Positions 1 through 7,390 of a stretch of 52,210 bases of DNA are shown here, in pieces (the stretch's first letter is position 1; the number at the start of each line of letters is the position of its first letter). Both the position numbers and the translations under genes were made by a program. The notes beneath the pieces were generated by a model that saw nothing but the letters and a program-made list of their open reading frames with translations, made no database searches and was not told the origin of the DNA. Source of the stretch: UBA1738 sp003453455 (GTDB taxonomy: Bacteria; Bacillota; Clostridia; UBA1381); assembly GCA_946621875.1 (NCBI GenBank), contig CAMOOX010000002.1, positions 1 to 52,210 on the forward strand, written 5' to 3'.

Positions 1-41
1 TCTTGTTTTTCAAATTCTTCACGATTTATGACTTTACTCAT
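1..41 (-). CDS. Start of a gene cut by the window edge
   Basis: Only the first 13 or so codons are inside the window; they read MSKVINREEFEKQ. A GAGGAGG ribosome site (50-56) sits 8 bases before the ATG at 41; a second in-frame ATG at 47 is too close to it. The gene follows the TetR regulator on the same strand, and its ribosome site overlaps the regulator's stop codon, so the two are probably co-transcribed and this may be the regulator's target. The N-terminus is loosely like thioredoxin starts, but this is too little sequence to name it. Confidence 0.6.
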   Translation of the reverse strand, partial: MSKVINREEFEKQ

Positions 42-57
42 TTTCATTTCCTCCTCT

Positions 58-675
58 TTATAATAATTTTTTTACGCAATTATAGATTATTTCATATACA
101 GAATACTTTTTAAACTCAATTCCAGCGGCTTTCATTGCTTTTTCCTGCTTTTTAGTAACAACGGTGTACGGATAAATTCCAAACATAAACGGGAAAAAGT
201 TGTAAATGAAATTCTTTAATTCTTCATCACTCATATTTGGACAAAACTTTGAAAAATACCGAGTTACAGCTTCCAAAGAGGCGCCATATGCTTCTTTGAA
301 AGAAACAAGATTTTGTAGTCTTGAATTTTCCTCCATATCATAATGGTTCATACTGAGTAGTTTTAAAAGTATTTTTCTGTCTGCGAGCGACCGGGCGAAA
401 AGCGATATTGCCTTATCCCTATCAAGACTGTCGTTTTTTTCAATCAAGGTATTTAAACTTTCTACCCATAATTCATATTCCTTTTGAAATAAGGCAAGGA
501 ATATTTCTTCTTTTGTTTCAAAATAGTTGTAAATGGAAGTACGGGTAAAAGATGTTACACTCCCTATCTCCTTAATTGTAATATCCTTAAAACTCATTGT
601 TTCATAGAGTTTTTTGCAAGCGGAAATTATTTCTTCCTTTCTTGCATTAGTTAATTCCAAAGAGCCTTTCGGCAT
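58..675 (-). CDS. TetR/AcrR-family transcriptional regulator
   Basis: 205 aa, normal TetR length. Residues about 12-58 form the N-terminal helix-turn-helix, with the family pattern ...TIKEIG...FTRTSIYNYFETKEEIFLALF. The rest is the divergent ligand-binding and dimerisation domain, so the inducer cannot be told. A GGAAGG ribosome site precedes the ATG. The promoter just upstream is a perfect sigma-A site with two identical palindromes, one over the -35 and one just downstream of the -10, which points to autorepression. The edge-truncated gene directly downstream is the most likely regulated partner. Divergent pnuC has its own promoter about 80 bp beyond the operators and is less likely a target. 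Confidence 0.88.
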   Translation of the reverse strand: MPKGSLELTNARKEEIISACKKLYETMSFKDITIKEIGSVTSFTRTSIYNYFETKEEIFLALFQKEYELWVESLNTLIEKNDSLDRDKAISLFARSLADRKILLKLLSMNHYDMEENSRLQNLVSFKEAYGASLEAVTRYFSKFCPNMSDEELKNFIYNFFPFMFGIYPYTVVTKKQEKAMKAAGIEFKKYSVYEIIYNCVKKLL

Positions 676-703
676 AAGCTCACCTTCCGTTTATAAAGCA
701 TTC

Positions 704-749
704 TGACACAGTGTCAAATATATTATACACGTATTCTGACACAGTGTCA
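704..749 (-). promoter_or_regulatory. Duplicated TetR operators over a consensus promoter
   Basis: The 13-bp palindrome TGACACAGTGTCA occurs twice, at 704-716 and 737-749, centres 33 bp apart (about three helical turns). On the minus strand TTGACA (750-745), a 17-base spacer and TATAAT (727-722) form a perfect sigma-A promoter for the tetR gene, so one operator covers the -35 and the other the start region. The flanking bases (attc...aaatatat) are also repeated, so the whole operator unit looks duplicated. Assignment to this TetR protein is inference from position. Confidence 0.75.
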
Positions 750-827
750 AATATATTTTTGAATTTCTGCATTTTGCACAAAATGCAGCACCATTTTTAT
801 TTATATCGCCATAAATTTATATCCGTC

Positions 828-856
828 TTGCAATTTATCAGTCTTTTTGCTATAAT
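828..856 (+). promoter_or_regulatory. pnuC promoter
   Basis: TTGCAA (828-833), a 17-base spacer and TATAAT (851-856). This predicts a transcript start near 863 and a leader of about 110 bases before pnuC. Confidence 0.65.
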
Positions 857-862
857 CCCTTT

Positions 863-972
863 ATGAAAATGAACTGCCACCGGGTAGTGAATGTTAAAAG
901 CATTCGTTTTCACATCGTTAGGTCTTTGAAGATGTGAATACGGATGCTTATTTATTTATAAAGAGGGTAATT
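863..972 (+). promoter_or_regulatory. Structured 5' leader of pnuC (possible riboswitch or attenuator)
   Basis: Three stems can be drawn. A short hairpin pairs ACTGCC (873-878) with GGTAGT (883-888). A long hairpin pairs 898-916 with 931-949, 18 of 19 positions counting one G-U, around a 14-base loop. An alternative stem, GAATG (889-893) with CATTC (901-905), would break the base of the long hairpin, so two folds are mutually exclusive. There is no U-tract after the long stem; the ribosome site (963-967) lies 13 bases beyond it, so control would more likely act on translation. It matches none of the riboswitch consensuses I could recall. Confidence 0.45.
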
Positions 973-1704
973 ATGAGAATATCAAAAAAAATAAATGCAT
1001 ATTTTTCAAACATTGAGATAATATTATGGCTATCATCAGCATTTCTGATTACATTTTCATTTTACATTTTCGACAAAATCAATTATATTTCGCTTATAGC
1101 TTCACTAATTGGCATCACCGCTATTATATTTAACGCAAAGGCAAATCCGTTGGGACAGTTTTTGATGATTATTTTTAGTTTTTTATATGGGATAATATCA
1201 TTCTCTTTTAAGTACTATGGCGAAATGATAACCTACATAGGCATGACAATGCCCATGGCAGCATTTGCTCTGGTTTCATGGTTGCGACACCCATATAAAG
1301 GAAATAAAGCAGAAGTTGAAATTAATCGTATTGACAAAAAAGAAATTGTTTTTATGCTGCTGATTTCTATAATTATTACTGTAATTTTTTATCATATTTT
1401 AGTCAAATTTCATACATCAAATATTTATCCAAGCACTTTATCTATTACCACAAGTTTTATCGCTGTGTACCTTACTTTTAGGCGAAATCCATACTTTTCT
1501 ATTGCCTATGCTGCAAATGATGTCGTTTTGATTATCCTTTGGACTTTCGCAAGTACAGAAAATATCAAATACATATCTGTGGTCATTTGTTTTACTGCAT
1601 TTTTATTTAATGATATTTATGGGTTTATTAGTTGGATAAGGCTGGAAAAAATGCAAAAAATTAATATAGGCGCAAATCAATACGGTAAAAGAAAAAAGCC
1701 GTAG
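973..1704 (+). CDS. pnuC: PnuC-family nicotinamide riboside (vitamin) transporter
   Basis: 243 aa integral membrane protein with about seven hydrophobic segments. PnuC hallmarks are NAKANPLGQ, the SFKYYGEMITYIGMTMP region, and the C-terminal AYAANDVVLIILW and FLFNDIYGFISW segments. PnuC proteins move nicotinamide riboside across the membrane by facilitated diffusion, for NAD synthesis; related PnuT and PnuX carry thiamine or riboflavin, and the substrate cannot be fixed from sequence alone. The ATG at 973 has AGAGGG 5 bases upstream; the in-frame GTG at 934 lies inside the leader hairpin and is not used. The stop codon falls within a terminator hairpin shared with the histidine kinase gene. 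Confidence 0.85.
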   Translation: MRISKKINAYFSNIEIILWLSSAFLITFSFYIFDKINYISLIASLIGITAIIFNAKANPLGQFLMIIFSFLYGIISFSFKYYGEMITYIGMTMPMAAFALVSWLRHPYKGNKAEVEINRIDKKEIVFMLLISIIITVIFYHILVKFHTSNIYPSTLSITTSFIAVYLTFRRNPYFSIAYAANDVVLIILWTFASTENIKYISVVICFTAFLFNDIYGFISWIRLEKMQKINIGANQYGKRKKP

Positions 1705-1728
1705 AACTTTATCCATTCCACAGCTTTT
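1694..1728. terminator. Bidirectional terminator, pnuC / histidine kinase
   Basis: Arms 1694-1706 and 1716-1728 pair with two mismatches around a 9-base loop. A run of T follows on the minus strand (GCTTTTTTC) and a shorter one on the plus strand. It lies between two convergent genes and includes the pnuC stop codon. Confidence 0.65.
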
Positions 1729-1742
1729 CGATAAGTTTTTAA

Positions 1743-3107
1743 TTAGCTGTCTGCTCGGCTTAATGGCAACTCAAAAGTAAACAAACTGCCTTCATTGATT
1801 TCACTTTTCACGCTCACCTTGCCGCCGTGCGCTTCTGCAATCCATTTTACCATTGGAAGTCCAAGCCCCATACTGCCGTTTTCGTCAAATGTACGCGCAG
1901 TATCCGCTTGATAAAATCTATCCCATATTTTCAGTAAATCATCTTCCGAAATACCCATGCCATTATCCTTCACGGAAAACAGTATTTTATCGTTTTGGGA
2001 AGTTAAAGACACTTCTATTTTATCACCATCGCCAATATATTGATAAGCATTTGAAATAAGATTTACAAAAGCGCGAGTTAGTAAAAATCTGTCTGCCTTA
2101 GCGGTTATACCTTGTGATATATTACGCACAAGAGCAATCTTTTTGTCACGGATTTCTTCTTGCTCATCGCACACAAAGGTTACAAGTTCGCTTATATCAA
2201 CATCTTCAAAACTGGTCTTAATCTTATTATTATCCATTCTCGAAATGGTTAAAAGCTCCGAAATAAGCTTAGACATTCTTTTTGCCTGTCGTTTTATGGA
2301 GCTTGCGGATTCTTTATACTCGTCAGCAGTTTTTGCACATTCCTCCATATATTCGCACTCTGACATAATAACCGCAACAGGTGTGCGGAGCTCATGCGAA
2401 GCATCAGAAGTGAACTGCTTTTCTTTTTCAAAGGATTTTTCTATTTTATCGAGCATTTTATCGAAAACATTCGCAAGACGATATATTTCATCACGCCCTT
2501 CACCCAAATCTATTCTCTCTGACAAATTATTGCTTTTACTTATTTCTTCTGCGGTGTCGCTTATCTTTTTTACGGGAACAAAAGCCCTGCTGATTATGAG
2601 ATATCCTCCGATTGCCGCCAAAAGAATTGTTATAAGAGAAAAAAGTATGTTTGTTTTTAAAGCGGATTGTGCGCCGTACTCTTCATCTCCTGCCGCGGCA
2701 ATGCCTTTTATAAAAAACTTTCCTTGATTTGTCGTTATTTCTCTGTCAAATTCATAGAATTTACTGCCGTTATAAGTATCTGACCTGAAAACATCTTTCT
2801 GTATTTTAAGCTCATCGCTTATTCCAAATGGGAGCGTCCCTCCCAAAACATTATGTGCCTCATCATAAATTACCGTATATACGCCGTCTTTATAGTACAT
2901 AAAATCAGGCACACGGTGCATAGAACCGCCTCTGTCGAAAAGGTGCCTCGACATATCATCAACAGTTCTCATAATACGCATCTGGGTATCCCGCTCAATC
3001 ATTTGTGTACTGAACGAATTCATCATTACAATGACTATTCCCGAAATAATCATCATTGCAAGAGTGTACCACAATGTTATTTTAAGTTTTAGAGATATTT
3101 TTCTCAA
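1743..3107 (-). CDS. Sensor histidine kinase (two-component system, OmpR partner)
   Basis: 454 aa. TM1 at about 10-32 and TM2 at about 152-172 flank an extracytoplasmic sensor of some 120 residues; a HAMP linker follows (about 172-225). The H-box SDASHELRTP places the phosphorylated His at 238. The C-terminal ATPase domain has the N-box NLISNAYQYI, G1 DNGMGIS and G2 GSMGLGL. It starts 5 bases after the response regulator gene and shares its promoter. The downstream neighbourhood (VTC, DUF4956, surface lipoprotein) and shared promoter repeats suggest it senses an envelope or surface signal; the ligand is unknown. Confidence 0.93.
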   Translation of the reverse strand: MRKISLKLKITLWYTLAMMIISGIVIVMMNSFSTQMIERDTQMRIMRTVDDMSRHLFDRGGSMHRVPDFMYYKDGVYTVIYDEAHNVLGGTLPFGISDELKIQKDVFRSDTYNGSKFYEFDREITTNQGKFFIKGIAAAGDEEYGAQSALKTNILFSLITILLAAIGGYLIISRAFVPVKKISDTAEEISKSNNLSERIDLGEGRDEIYRLANVFDKMLDKIEKSFEKEKQFTSDASHELRTPVAVIMSECEYMEECAKTADEYKESASSIKRQAKRMSKLISELLTISRMDNNKIKTSFEDVDISELVTFVCDEQEEIRDKKIALVRNISQGITAKADRFLLTRAFVNLISNAYQYIGDGDKIEVSLTSQNDKILFSVKDNGMGISEDDLLKIWDRFYQADTARTFDENGSMGLGLPMVKWIAEAHGGKVSVKSEINEGSLFTFELPLSRADS

Positions 3108-3112
3108 TTCTA

Positions 3113-3784
3113 TCAGCCTTCCTTTAAAACATAACCGCTTCCTCTGACCGTATGGATAAGTTTAACCTCATAAGGGTCATCAATCTTTTTCCTCAGATAC
3201 CGTATATACACATCAACCACATTTGTGCCGCCTTCATAGTCAAAATTCCATGCGTGATTTTCAATCTTTTCACGCGACAACACAACACCTTTATTAAGCA
3301 TCATATAAAGAAGTATGTCGTATTCCTTGGCAGATAATACAATTTCCTCATTTTGCCGTTTTACAGTATGTGATTTTGTATCAATCTCAAGGTCCGCAAG
3401 GGTAAAAATGTTTGTTGAGCCACCTGCCAACTTTCTTGTCATAACCCGTATTCTTGCCAAAAGCTCAGGGAATGCAAAAGGCTTTATAAGATAATCCTCA
3501 GCTCCCAAATCAAGTCCCTGTACCCTATCCTCTATGCTGTCTTTTGCCGTTAAGAAAAGCACAGGTGTACGGTTATTCTTACTGCGGATTGTTTTCAAAA
3601 CCTCAAATCCGCTCATTTTTGGCATCATTATATCCAATATTATACCGTCAAACTCACCCATTTCTATAAAATCAAGAGCTTCTTCTCCGTCAAAGCAACT
3701 ATCAACAGCATATCCCTCTTTTTCAAGGCGCTTTGTGATTACTCTGTTCAGGTCTTTTTCATCTTCTGCAACCAATAATCTCAT
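3113..3784 (-). CDS. OmpR/PhoB-family response regulator
   Basis: 223 aa. Receiver domain at 1-115 with the acidic pocket (EDE at 7-9), phospho-acceptor Asp51 in IILDIMMP, the conserved FLTAKDS and Lys in YLIKPF; winged-helix DNA-binding domain at about 128-221, ending VDVYIRYLRKKI...TVRGSGYVL. Family members bind direct repeats about 11 bp apart. Such repeats (TTTAATCTT) lie in front of the VTC operon and the metallo-hydrolase lipoprotein nearby, so both are predicted targets. Own promoter just upstream, overlapping the preceding terminator. Confidence 0.95.
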   Translation of the reverse strand: MRLLVAEDEKDLNRVITKRLEKEGYAVDSCFDGEEALDFIEMGEFDGIILDIMMPKMSGFEVLKTIRSKNNRTPVLFLTAKDSIEDRVQGLDLGAEDYLIKPFAFPELLARIRVMTRKLAGGSTNIFTLADLEIDTKSHTVKRQNEEIVLSAKEYDILLYMMLNKGVVLSREKIENHAWNFDYEGGTNVVDVYIRYLRKKIDDPYEVKLIHTVRGSGYVLKEG

Positions 3785-3811
3785 AAAATATCACCGCCCA
3801 TATTTTTTGTT

Positions 3812-3840
3812 ATTGTACCACCCTTTTAGAAAAAAGTCAA
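3812..3840 (-). promoter_or_regulatory. Promoter of the response regulator/kinase pair
   Basis: Minus strand: TTGACT (3840-3835), 17-base spacer, TACAAT (3817-3812). The -35 lies inside the arm of the terminator that closes the upstream operon, so termination and re-initiation are packed into the same bases. Confidence 0.65.
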
Positions 3841-3867
3841 AAGAGAGTGAAACCTCTCTCTTGACTT
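3834..3867 (-). terminator. Terminator after the Cthe_2159-like gene
   Basis: AAGTCAA...GAGAG pairs with CTCTCTTGACTT around a short loop, with a 2-base bulge; a T-run follows on the minus strand. It separates the VTC operon from the two-component genes. Confidence 0.6.
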
Positions 3868-3879
3868 AATTGTGTGCTT

Positions 3880-5862
3880 TTAGCTTTTGCTTGTTATTTC
3901 AATATGCTGGTTATCACCGTTCCATAAAACATCCATTCCGAGATTTTCGGATACAAATCTTACCGGTATCATTGTTGAGTCATTGATTATTTCGGGTGCT
4001 GTAAGGAGCGTGTATTCCTTACCGTTTACTTTTGCCTTGTCGGAGTTTATTGTAAGAATAATATCTACACCGTCCTTCTTTGCCGTCACGGTCTTAGCAG
4101 CCTCATCCCATGTCACCTCTGCACCGAGCATTTCAAGTATTGCGCGAAATCCCACAAGCGTTGTATCATTCTTTATAACGGGATTTGTGTTAAATGAAAC
4201 ACTTTTTCCGTTTACACTCACACTTATATTTTTCTTTTTTGTGCCCTGGTCGCTTTGACCGTCCTTTTCTCTGCCTCCAAAGCCGCCCATCATATTTCCT
4301 GCATTTCCGTAAGCCCCTGTGACTTTTGCTACTGTAACTGTTTTTACGAGTTCATCATTTACATAAATGCTGTATTCATTACCTTCTTTGACATCAGGCG
4401 ATGAGTACAAAAGCGCCATATACCCTGTGGCTGCTGTATGTGTGAAAACTTCATTGCCCTCTGAATCTTTTACAGTAACTTTATCGCCTGCTTTTCCCTG
4501 ATTACTAAGTATTACACTTAAAATGCTTTGTCCGTCTGAATTATTGGGAAGTTGTAACATTCCTGCGCTTGACAAAGTAACTACTTCGCCGCCGTTTATT
4601 TTCATTTCGCCTTCGCTGTCAAAAGGACCGTTACCTCTCATTTCAGGACCGTCAATCACTATCTTTCCGCCGTTTATTGTAAGAGAGCCGTTTGAATCTA
4701 TACCGTCACCATTTGCTTTTATATAAATGTTTCCGCCGTTTATTGTAATCGCATGAGCTGCGGCAGTTTCTTCATCAACTTTTCCGAATCCGCCCATACG
4801 ACCGTCTTGTGACATCTCACCATTTTCGCCCGCCTGTTGCATCATTCTGCCACCCTGCGGCATTTCACTCATTTCGGGCATTTCACCATTCATTTGGCGG
4901 TTACCTTTCATTCTTGGTATCTCACCATTTTCGCCCGCCTGCTGCATCATTCTGCCACCTTGCGGCATTTCACCCATTTCGGGCATTTCGCCATTCATTT
5001 GGCGGTTACCTTTCATTCCTGGCATTTCACCGCTGTCACTTCTTTGTGGCATTTCACCTTCGTTAAATGTTTTACCGCCGCTCTGCTCACTTGCCAAGTT
5101 TTCATTGCCTGTATTAATGCCGTCATCGGCTGATATTATATTGATATCTCCGCCGTTTATTGTGAGCGTACCCTTACTTTCCATGCCTTCGCTTTCTTCT
5201 GAAACGATACTTATCACACCATCATCAATTACAAGCTCTAAGCCAGCCTTGATGCCCTTACCTGTTTTCGCAGTAATATCAATAGTTCCCCCGGTAACGC
5301 TTACTTTATCATTTGCTTTTATGCCGTGTTCGTTAGATGTTATGATAATTGTTCCGTTTTCAATAGCCAAATCGTCATCACTTGCAATACCATGCTTATA
5401 GTTTGCATTTATTGTCAGCTTTCCTGCACCCTTAATCTCTAAATCATCATTTGAAAACAGTGCTGCGTCTGCGTCTTCCACAGAGTATTCCGTCCCGTCT
5501 GAAAGATAATTCTCTGTATCTTCTGTTATCGTTATAAAGGCTTTTTCAGCGTTTTCAAAGTAAATTGCAGGTCCTGTGCTATTAGTCAAAGACATACCGC
5601 TAAGTCTTAATTTAACTTTATCCTCTGCGTTTACTCTAATCATTCCGTCTTTTAAGCTTCCCGTTACCGTGAAGTCTCCGCCGCTGGTTATGATAACCGT
5701 GTTTCCTTCAACTTCAACCCCATTACCCGTAACCTTTAAACTGTCAAGATTGATTGTTCCTGTATTGTTCTTCCACTCATCATCACTGGCTGATGCCTGA
5801 TAACATGCGATAAGCGAGATGGACAAAACAAGCGTTAATACCAATGCTACTAATTTTTTCAT
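3880..5862 (-). CDS. Cthe_2159-like carbohydrate-binding lipoprotein with Met-rich repeats and C-terminal stalk domain
   Basis: 660 aa. The start is the second ATG (5862): AAAGG lies 9 bases before it and abuts the first ATG. Signal peptide with lipobox LIAC gives a lipoprotein. The central part (about 35-500) is a beta-helix of repeated INGG/ITSNE rungs typical of carbohydrate-binding domain PF14262, whose founder Cthe_2159 binds acidic polysaccharide. An insert near 260-355 is Met-rich and holds two almost identical 35-residue repeats. The last ~105 residues match the 'copper amine oxidase N-terminal' stalk domain, a surface-attachment module and not an enzyme. Last gene of the VTC-DUF4956 operon, 15 bases after DUF4956. 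No CotH kinase is present here, although this family often neighbours one. Confidence 0.85.
   Translation of the reverse strand: MKKLVALVLTLVLSISLIACYQASASDDEWKNNTGTINLDSLKVTGNGVEVEGNTVIITSGGDFTVTGSLKDGMIRVNAEDKVKLRLSGMSLTNSTGPAIYFENAEKAFITITEDTENYLSDGTEYSVEDADAALFSNDDLEIKGAGKLTINANYKHGIASDDDLAIENGTIIITSNEHGIKANDKVSVTGGTIDITAKTGKGIKAGLELVIDDGVISIVSEESEGMESKGTLTINGGDINIISADDGINTGNENLASEQSGGKTFNEGEMPQRSDSGEMPGMKGNRQMNGEMPEMGEMPQGGRMMQQAGENGEIPRMKGNRQMNGEMPEMSEMPQGGRMMQQAGENGEMSQDGRMGGFGKVDEETAAAHAITINGGNIYIKANGDGIDSNGSLTINGGKIVIDGPEMRGNGPFDSEGEMKINGGEVVTLSSAGMLQLPNNSDGQSILSVILSNQGKAGDKVTVKDSEGNEVFTHTAATGYMALLYSSPDVKEGNEYSIYVNDELVKTVTVAKVTGAYGNAGNMMGGFGGREKDGQSDQGTKKKNISVSVNGKSVSFNTNPVIKNDTTLVGFRAILEMLGAEVTWDEAAKTVTAKKDGVDIILTINSDKAKVNGKEYTLLTAPEIINDSTMIPVRFVSENLGMDVLWNGDNQHIEITSKS
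4815..5030 (-). repeat. 105-bp tandem duplication encoding Met-rich 35-residue units
   Basis: The stretch beginning CATTTTCGCC at 4821 recurs at 4926, an offset of exactly 105 bp. The copies differ at only a few positions, so the duplication is recent. Each unit encodes MKGNRQMNGEMPEM-x-EMPQ, then GGRMMQQAGENGE, with about eight Met. Confidence 0.85.
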
Positions 5863-5877
5863 AAATTTCATCCTTTC

Positions 5878-6561
5878 TTAATTCATTTGCGGCAAAACGG
5901 ATAGCACAATGCTTAAATTTCCGTTTCTGCACCTTAATTCATCTAAAAATTCCTGTTCGTTTCCTCCCTTTGGCATTTTCACATTATAGCAAACTTCAAA
6001 GAGTGAACCGAGGTCTGTTGTTTTAATTTTTTCGAGAGCATAAGACTCTGTATATTTTTTAAGAATATCTTCAAAAGCTCCGTCAAAATTAAGATTTTCA
6101 GGTACTGTTATTTTCAGTCTCTTGTTGATCGTTTTTCTTTCAAACAAATTCAACTTTTCAATTATTAGCATAACTGCACACAAAAGTATAACGAATACCG
6201 CTCCGTAGCCGTAGAGTCCTACTCCGCAAGCCAGACCTGCGGCAATATCAAAGAATATATACCCGATATCCTTTGGGTCACCCGGTGCGCTTCTAAACCT
6301 TATAATAGAAAGCGTACCTGCTAAGCTGAACGCTCTTGCGATATTACTGCCTATAAAGACTATAATTACCGACAGTATGATGGGAAGCATCAGAAGAGTC
6401 ACCGCCATACTGCGCTGAAAACTCACATAATCCGTGGTCTTGTAGTAAGTAGCTGCTATGATCGCCCCAAATAAGAGGCTAACAAGCATAGTTACCAAAG
6501 CAGTCATAATTGTAATATCGCTTGATGTATTTGTTAATAATGTGTTGAATATTTCATTCAT
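5878..6561 (-). CDS. DUF4956 membrane protein
   Basis: 227 aa from the ATG at 6561, which has GAGG 8 bases upstream; the GTG three codons earlier is inside the ribosome site. Three or four hydrophobic segments occupy about 20-145, including the family-typical FSLAGTLSIIRFRSAPGDPKDIGY motif (split here as FSLAGTLSIIRFRS and APGDPKDIGY), then a soluble C-terminal domain of about 85 residues. DUF4956 has no proven function; in Firmicutes it is regularly encoded next to VTC-domain proteins, as here with a 10-base gap, so the two probably form one membrane complex. Confidence 0.85.
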   Translation of the reverse strand: MNEIFNTLLTNTSSDITIMTALVTMLVSLLFGAIIAATYYKTTDYVSFQRSMAVTLLMLPIILSVIIVFIGSNIARAFSLAGTLSIIRFRSAPGDPKDIGYIFFDIAAGLACGVGLYGYGAVFVILLCAVMLIIEKLNLFERKTINKRLKITVPENLNFDGAFEDILKKYTESYALEKIKTTDLGSLFEVCYNVKMPKGGNEQEFLDELRCRNGNLSIVLSVLPQMN

Positions 6562-6571
6562 TTTAGTCACC

Positions 6572-7312
6572 TCATATCGCTATTTTTAAATCATTCAAAC
6601 CATTTCCGTTTATATATTGCTTAAATTCCGTGCCGTATTTTGAAAAGCTGCATCGCTTTATATCAAGCTCAGTTAGCATATGCACAAGCCAAAGCGGTTT
6701 TGCAAGAGAGGTTTTTATCTCCATCAGATATATACCGTCTTTCAATAATTTCTGCCCGTAGTCGCCCTGCTCTAACCCTATGTTTTGTCTTCTTGACCTG
6801 ATATTCATATCAAACGAAATTCTGAGGTCGCTGTTTTCTTTGCCAAAATAGGCAATCCTGTCATAAGCAAGATAAAGCTTTGGTTTTAATCCGTATGTTT
6901 TAAGGAAATACTCTATTTCATTTACCACCTGACCGTTCATGTACTCCTTTTTCTCCGGCACCTTGCCAGTTCTCGTGAAATCATACGCCTCATCAAGAAT
7001 CAAGGTTGTTCTGCGCTTATTTACAAGTCCATTATACTTTTTCTTGATTTCAAGAAATACCTTTGAATCAATTTTAGGAATGCCGTAGGAACGAAGTCTT
7101 AACTTTTCTTTATATAAAGGACCCGAAAGCGATGTTCTTATGAGGTAATCATCTTCTGTGTCAAAGTATATGTTAGAAATGGTGTAAGGCTTATGATCTA
7201 TGTTGTGAGAATCCATAATCATATTTTCATTTATAACATCTATGACTTTTTCATAAGTTTTTCTATCAAGCAGGTATTTGTGTTCGTACCTGTTAAAAAC
7301 CTCTATTGCCAT
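6572..7312 (-). CDS. VTC-domain protein (polyphosphate polymerase-like)
   Basis: 246 aa, a single VTC/triphosphate-tunnel domain. Visible family motifs: RYEHKYLL near the N-terminus, SNIYFDT, KLRLRSYG, VFLEIKKKYNG, KRR, RISFDMNIRSR, LMEIKTS and FSKYGTEF, the basic and acidic residues that line the tunnel. In the yeast VTC complex this domain makes polyphosphate from ATP; for bacterial versions coupled to DUF4956 the product is unproven. First gene of a three-gene operon. The promoter carries direct repeats shared with the metallo-hydrolase gene upstream, which predicts control by the adjacent two-component system. Confidence 0.85.
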   Translation of the reverse strand: MAIEVFNRYEHKYLLDRKTYEKVIDVINENMIMDSHNIDHKPYTISNIYFDTEDDYLIRTSLSGPLYKEKLRLRSYGIPKIDSKVFLEIKKKYNGLVNKRRTTLILDEAYDFTRTGKVPEKKEYMNGQVVNEIEYFLKTYGLKPKLYLAYDRIAYFGKENSDLRISFDMNIRSRRQNIGLEQGDYGQKLLKDGIYLMEIKTSLAKPLWLVHMLTELDIKRCSFSKYGTEFKQYINGNGLNDLKIAI

Positions 7313-7346
7313 TTTAATAACCTCCCTTTGCCCTTGTTATGTGTTA

Positions 7347-7379
7347 AGTATAACCGCCGAAAATTAAAACAAGATTAAA
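7347..7379 (-). promoter_or_regulatory. Promoter of VTC operon with response-regulator repeats
   Basis: Minus strand: TTTAATCTT (7379-7371) and TTTAATTTT (7368-7360), 11 bp apart, then TATACT (7352-7347) starting 16 bp after the start of the second repeat. At the -35 position the sequence is ATCTTG, far from TTGACA, as expected of an activator-dependent promoter. The same arrangement is found at 8262-8294. Confidence 0.7.
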
Positions 7380-7390
7380 GAATATAAATT

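Noticed and set aside
690..717. A second tetR promoter (TTGACA-16-TATAAA) from the duplicated operator
   Set aside because: Its start site would fall within the ribosome site, so it could not give a well-translated message; the -35 look comes from the operator duplication.
4800..5130. Plus-strand His/Phe-rich reading frames opposite the Met-rich repeats
   Set aside because: They are shadows of the repeated, Met-rich minus-strand coding sequence, with no ribosome site and no family match.
3880..5862. Copper amine oxidase activity for the lipoprotein with the so-named domain (also at 48226-49233)
   Set aside because: The domain name refers to a small N-terminal stalk module; no catalytic copper or topaquinone domain is present in either protein.
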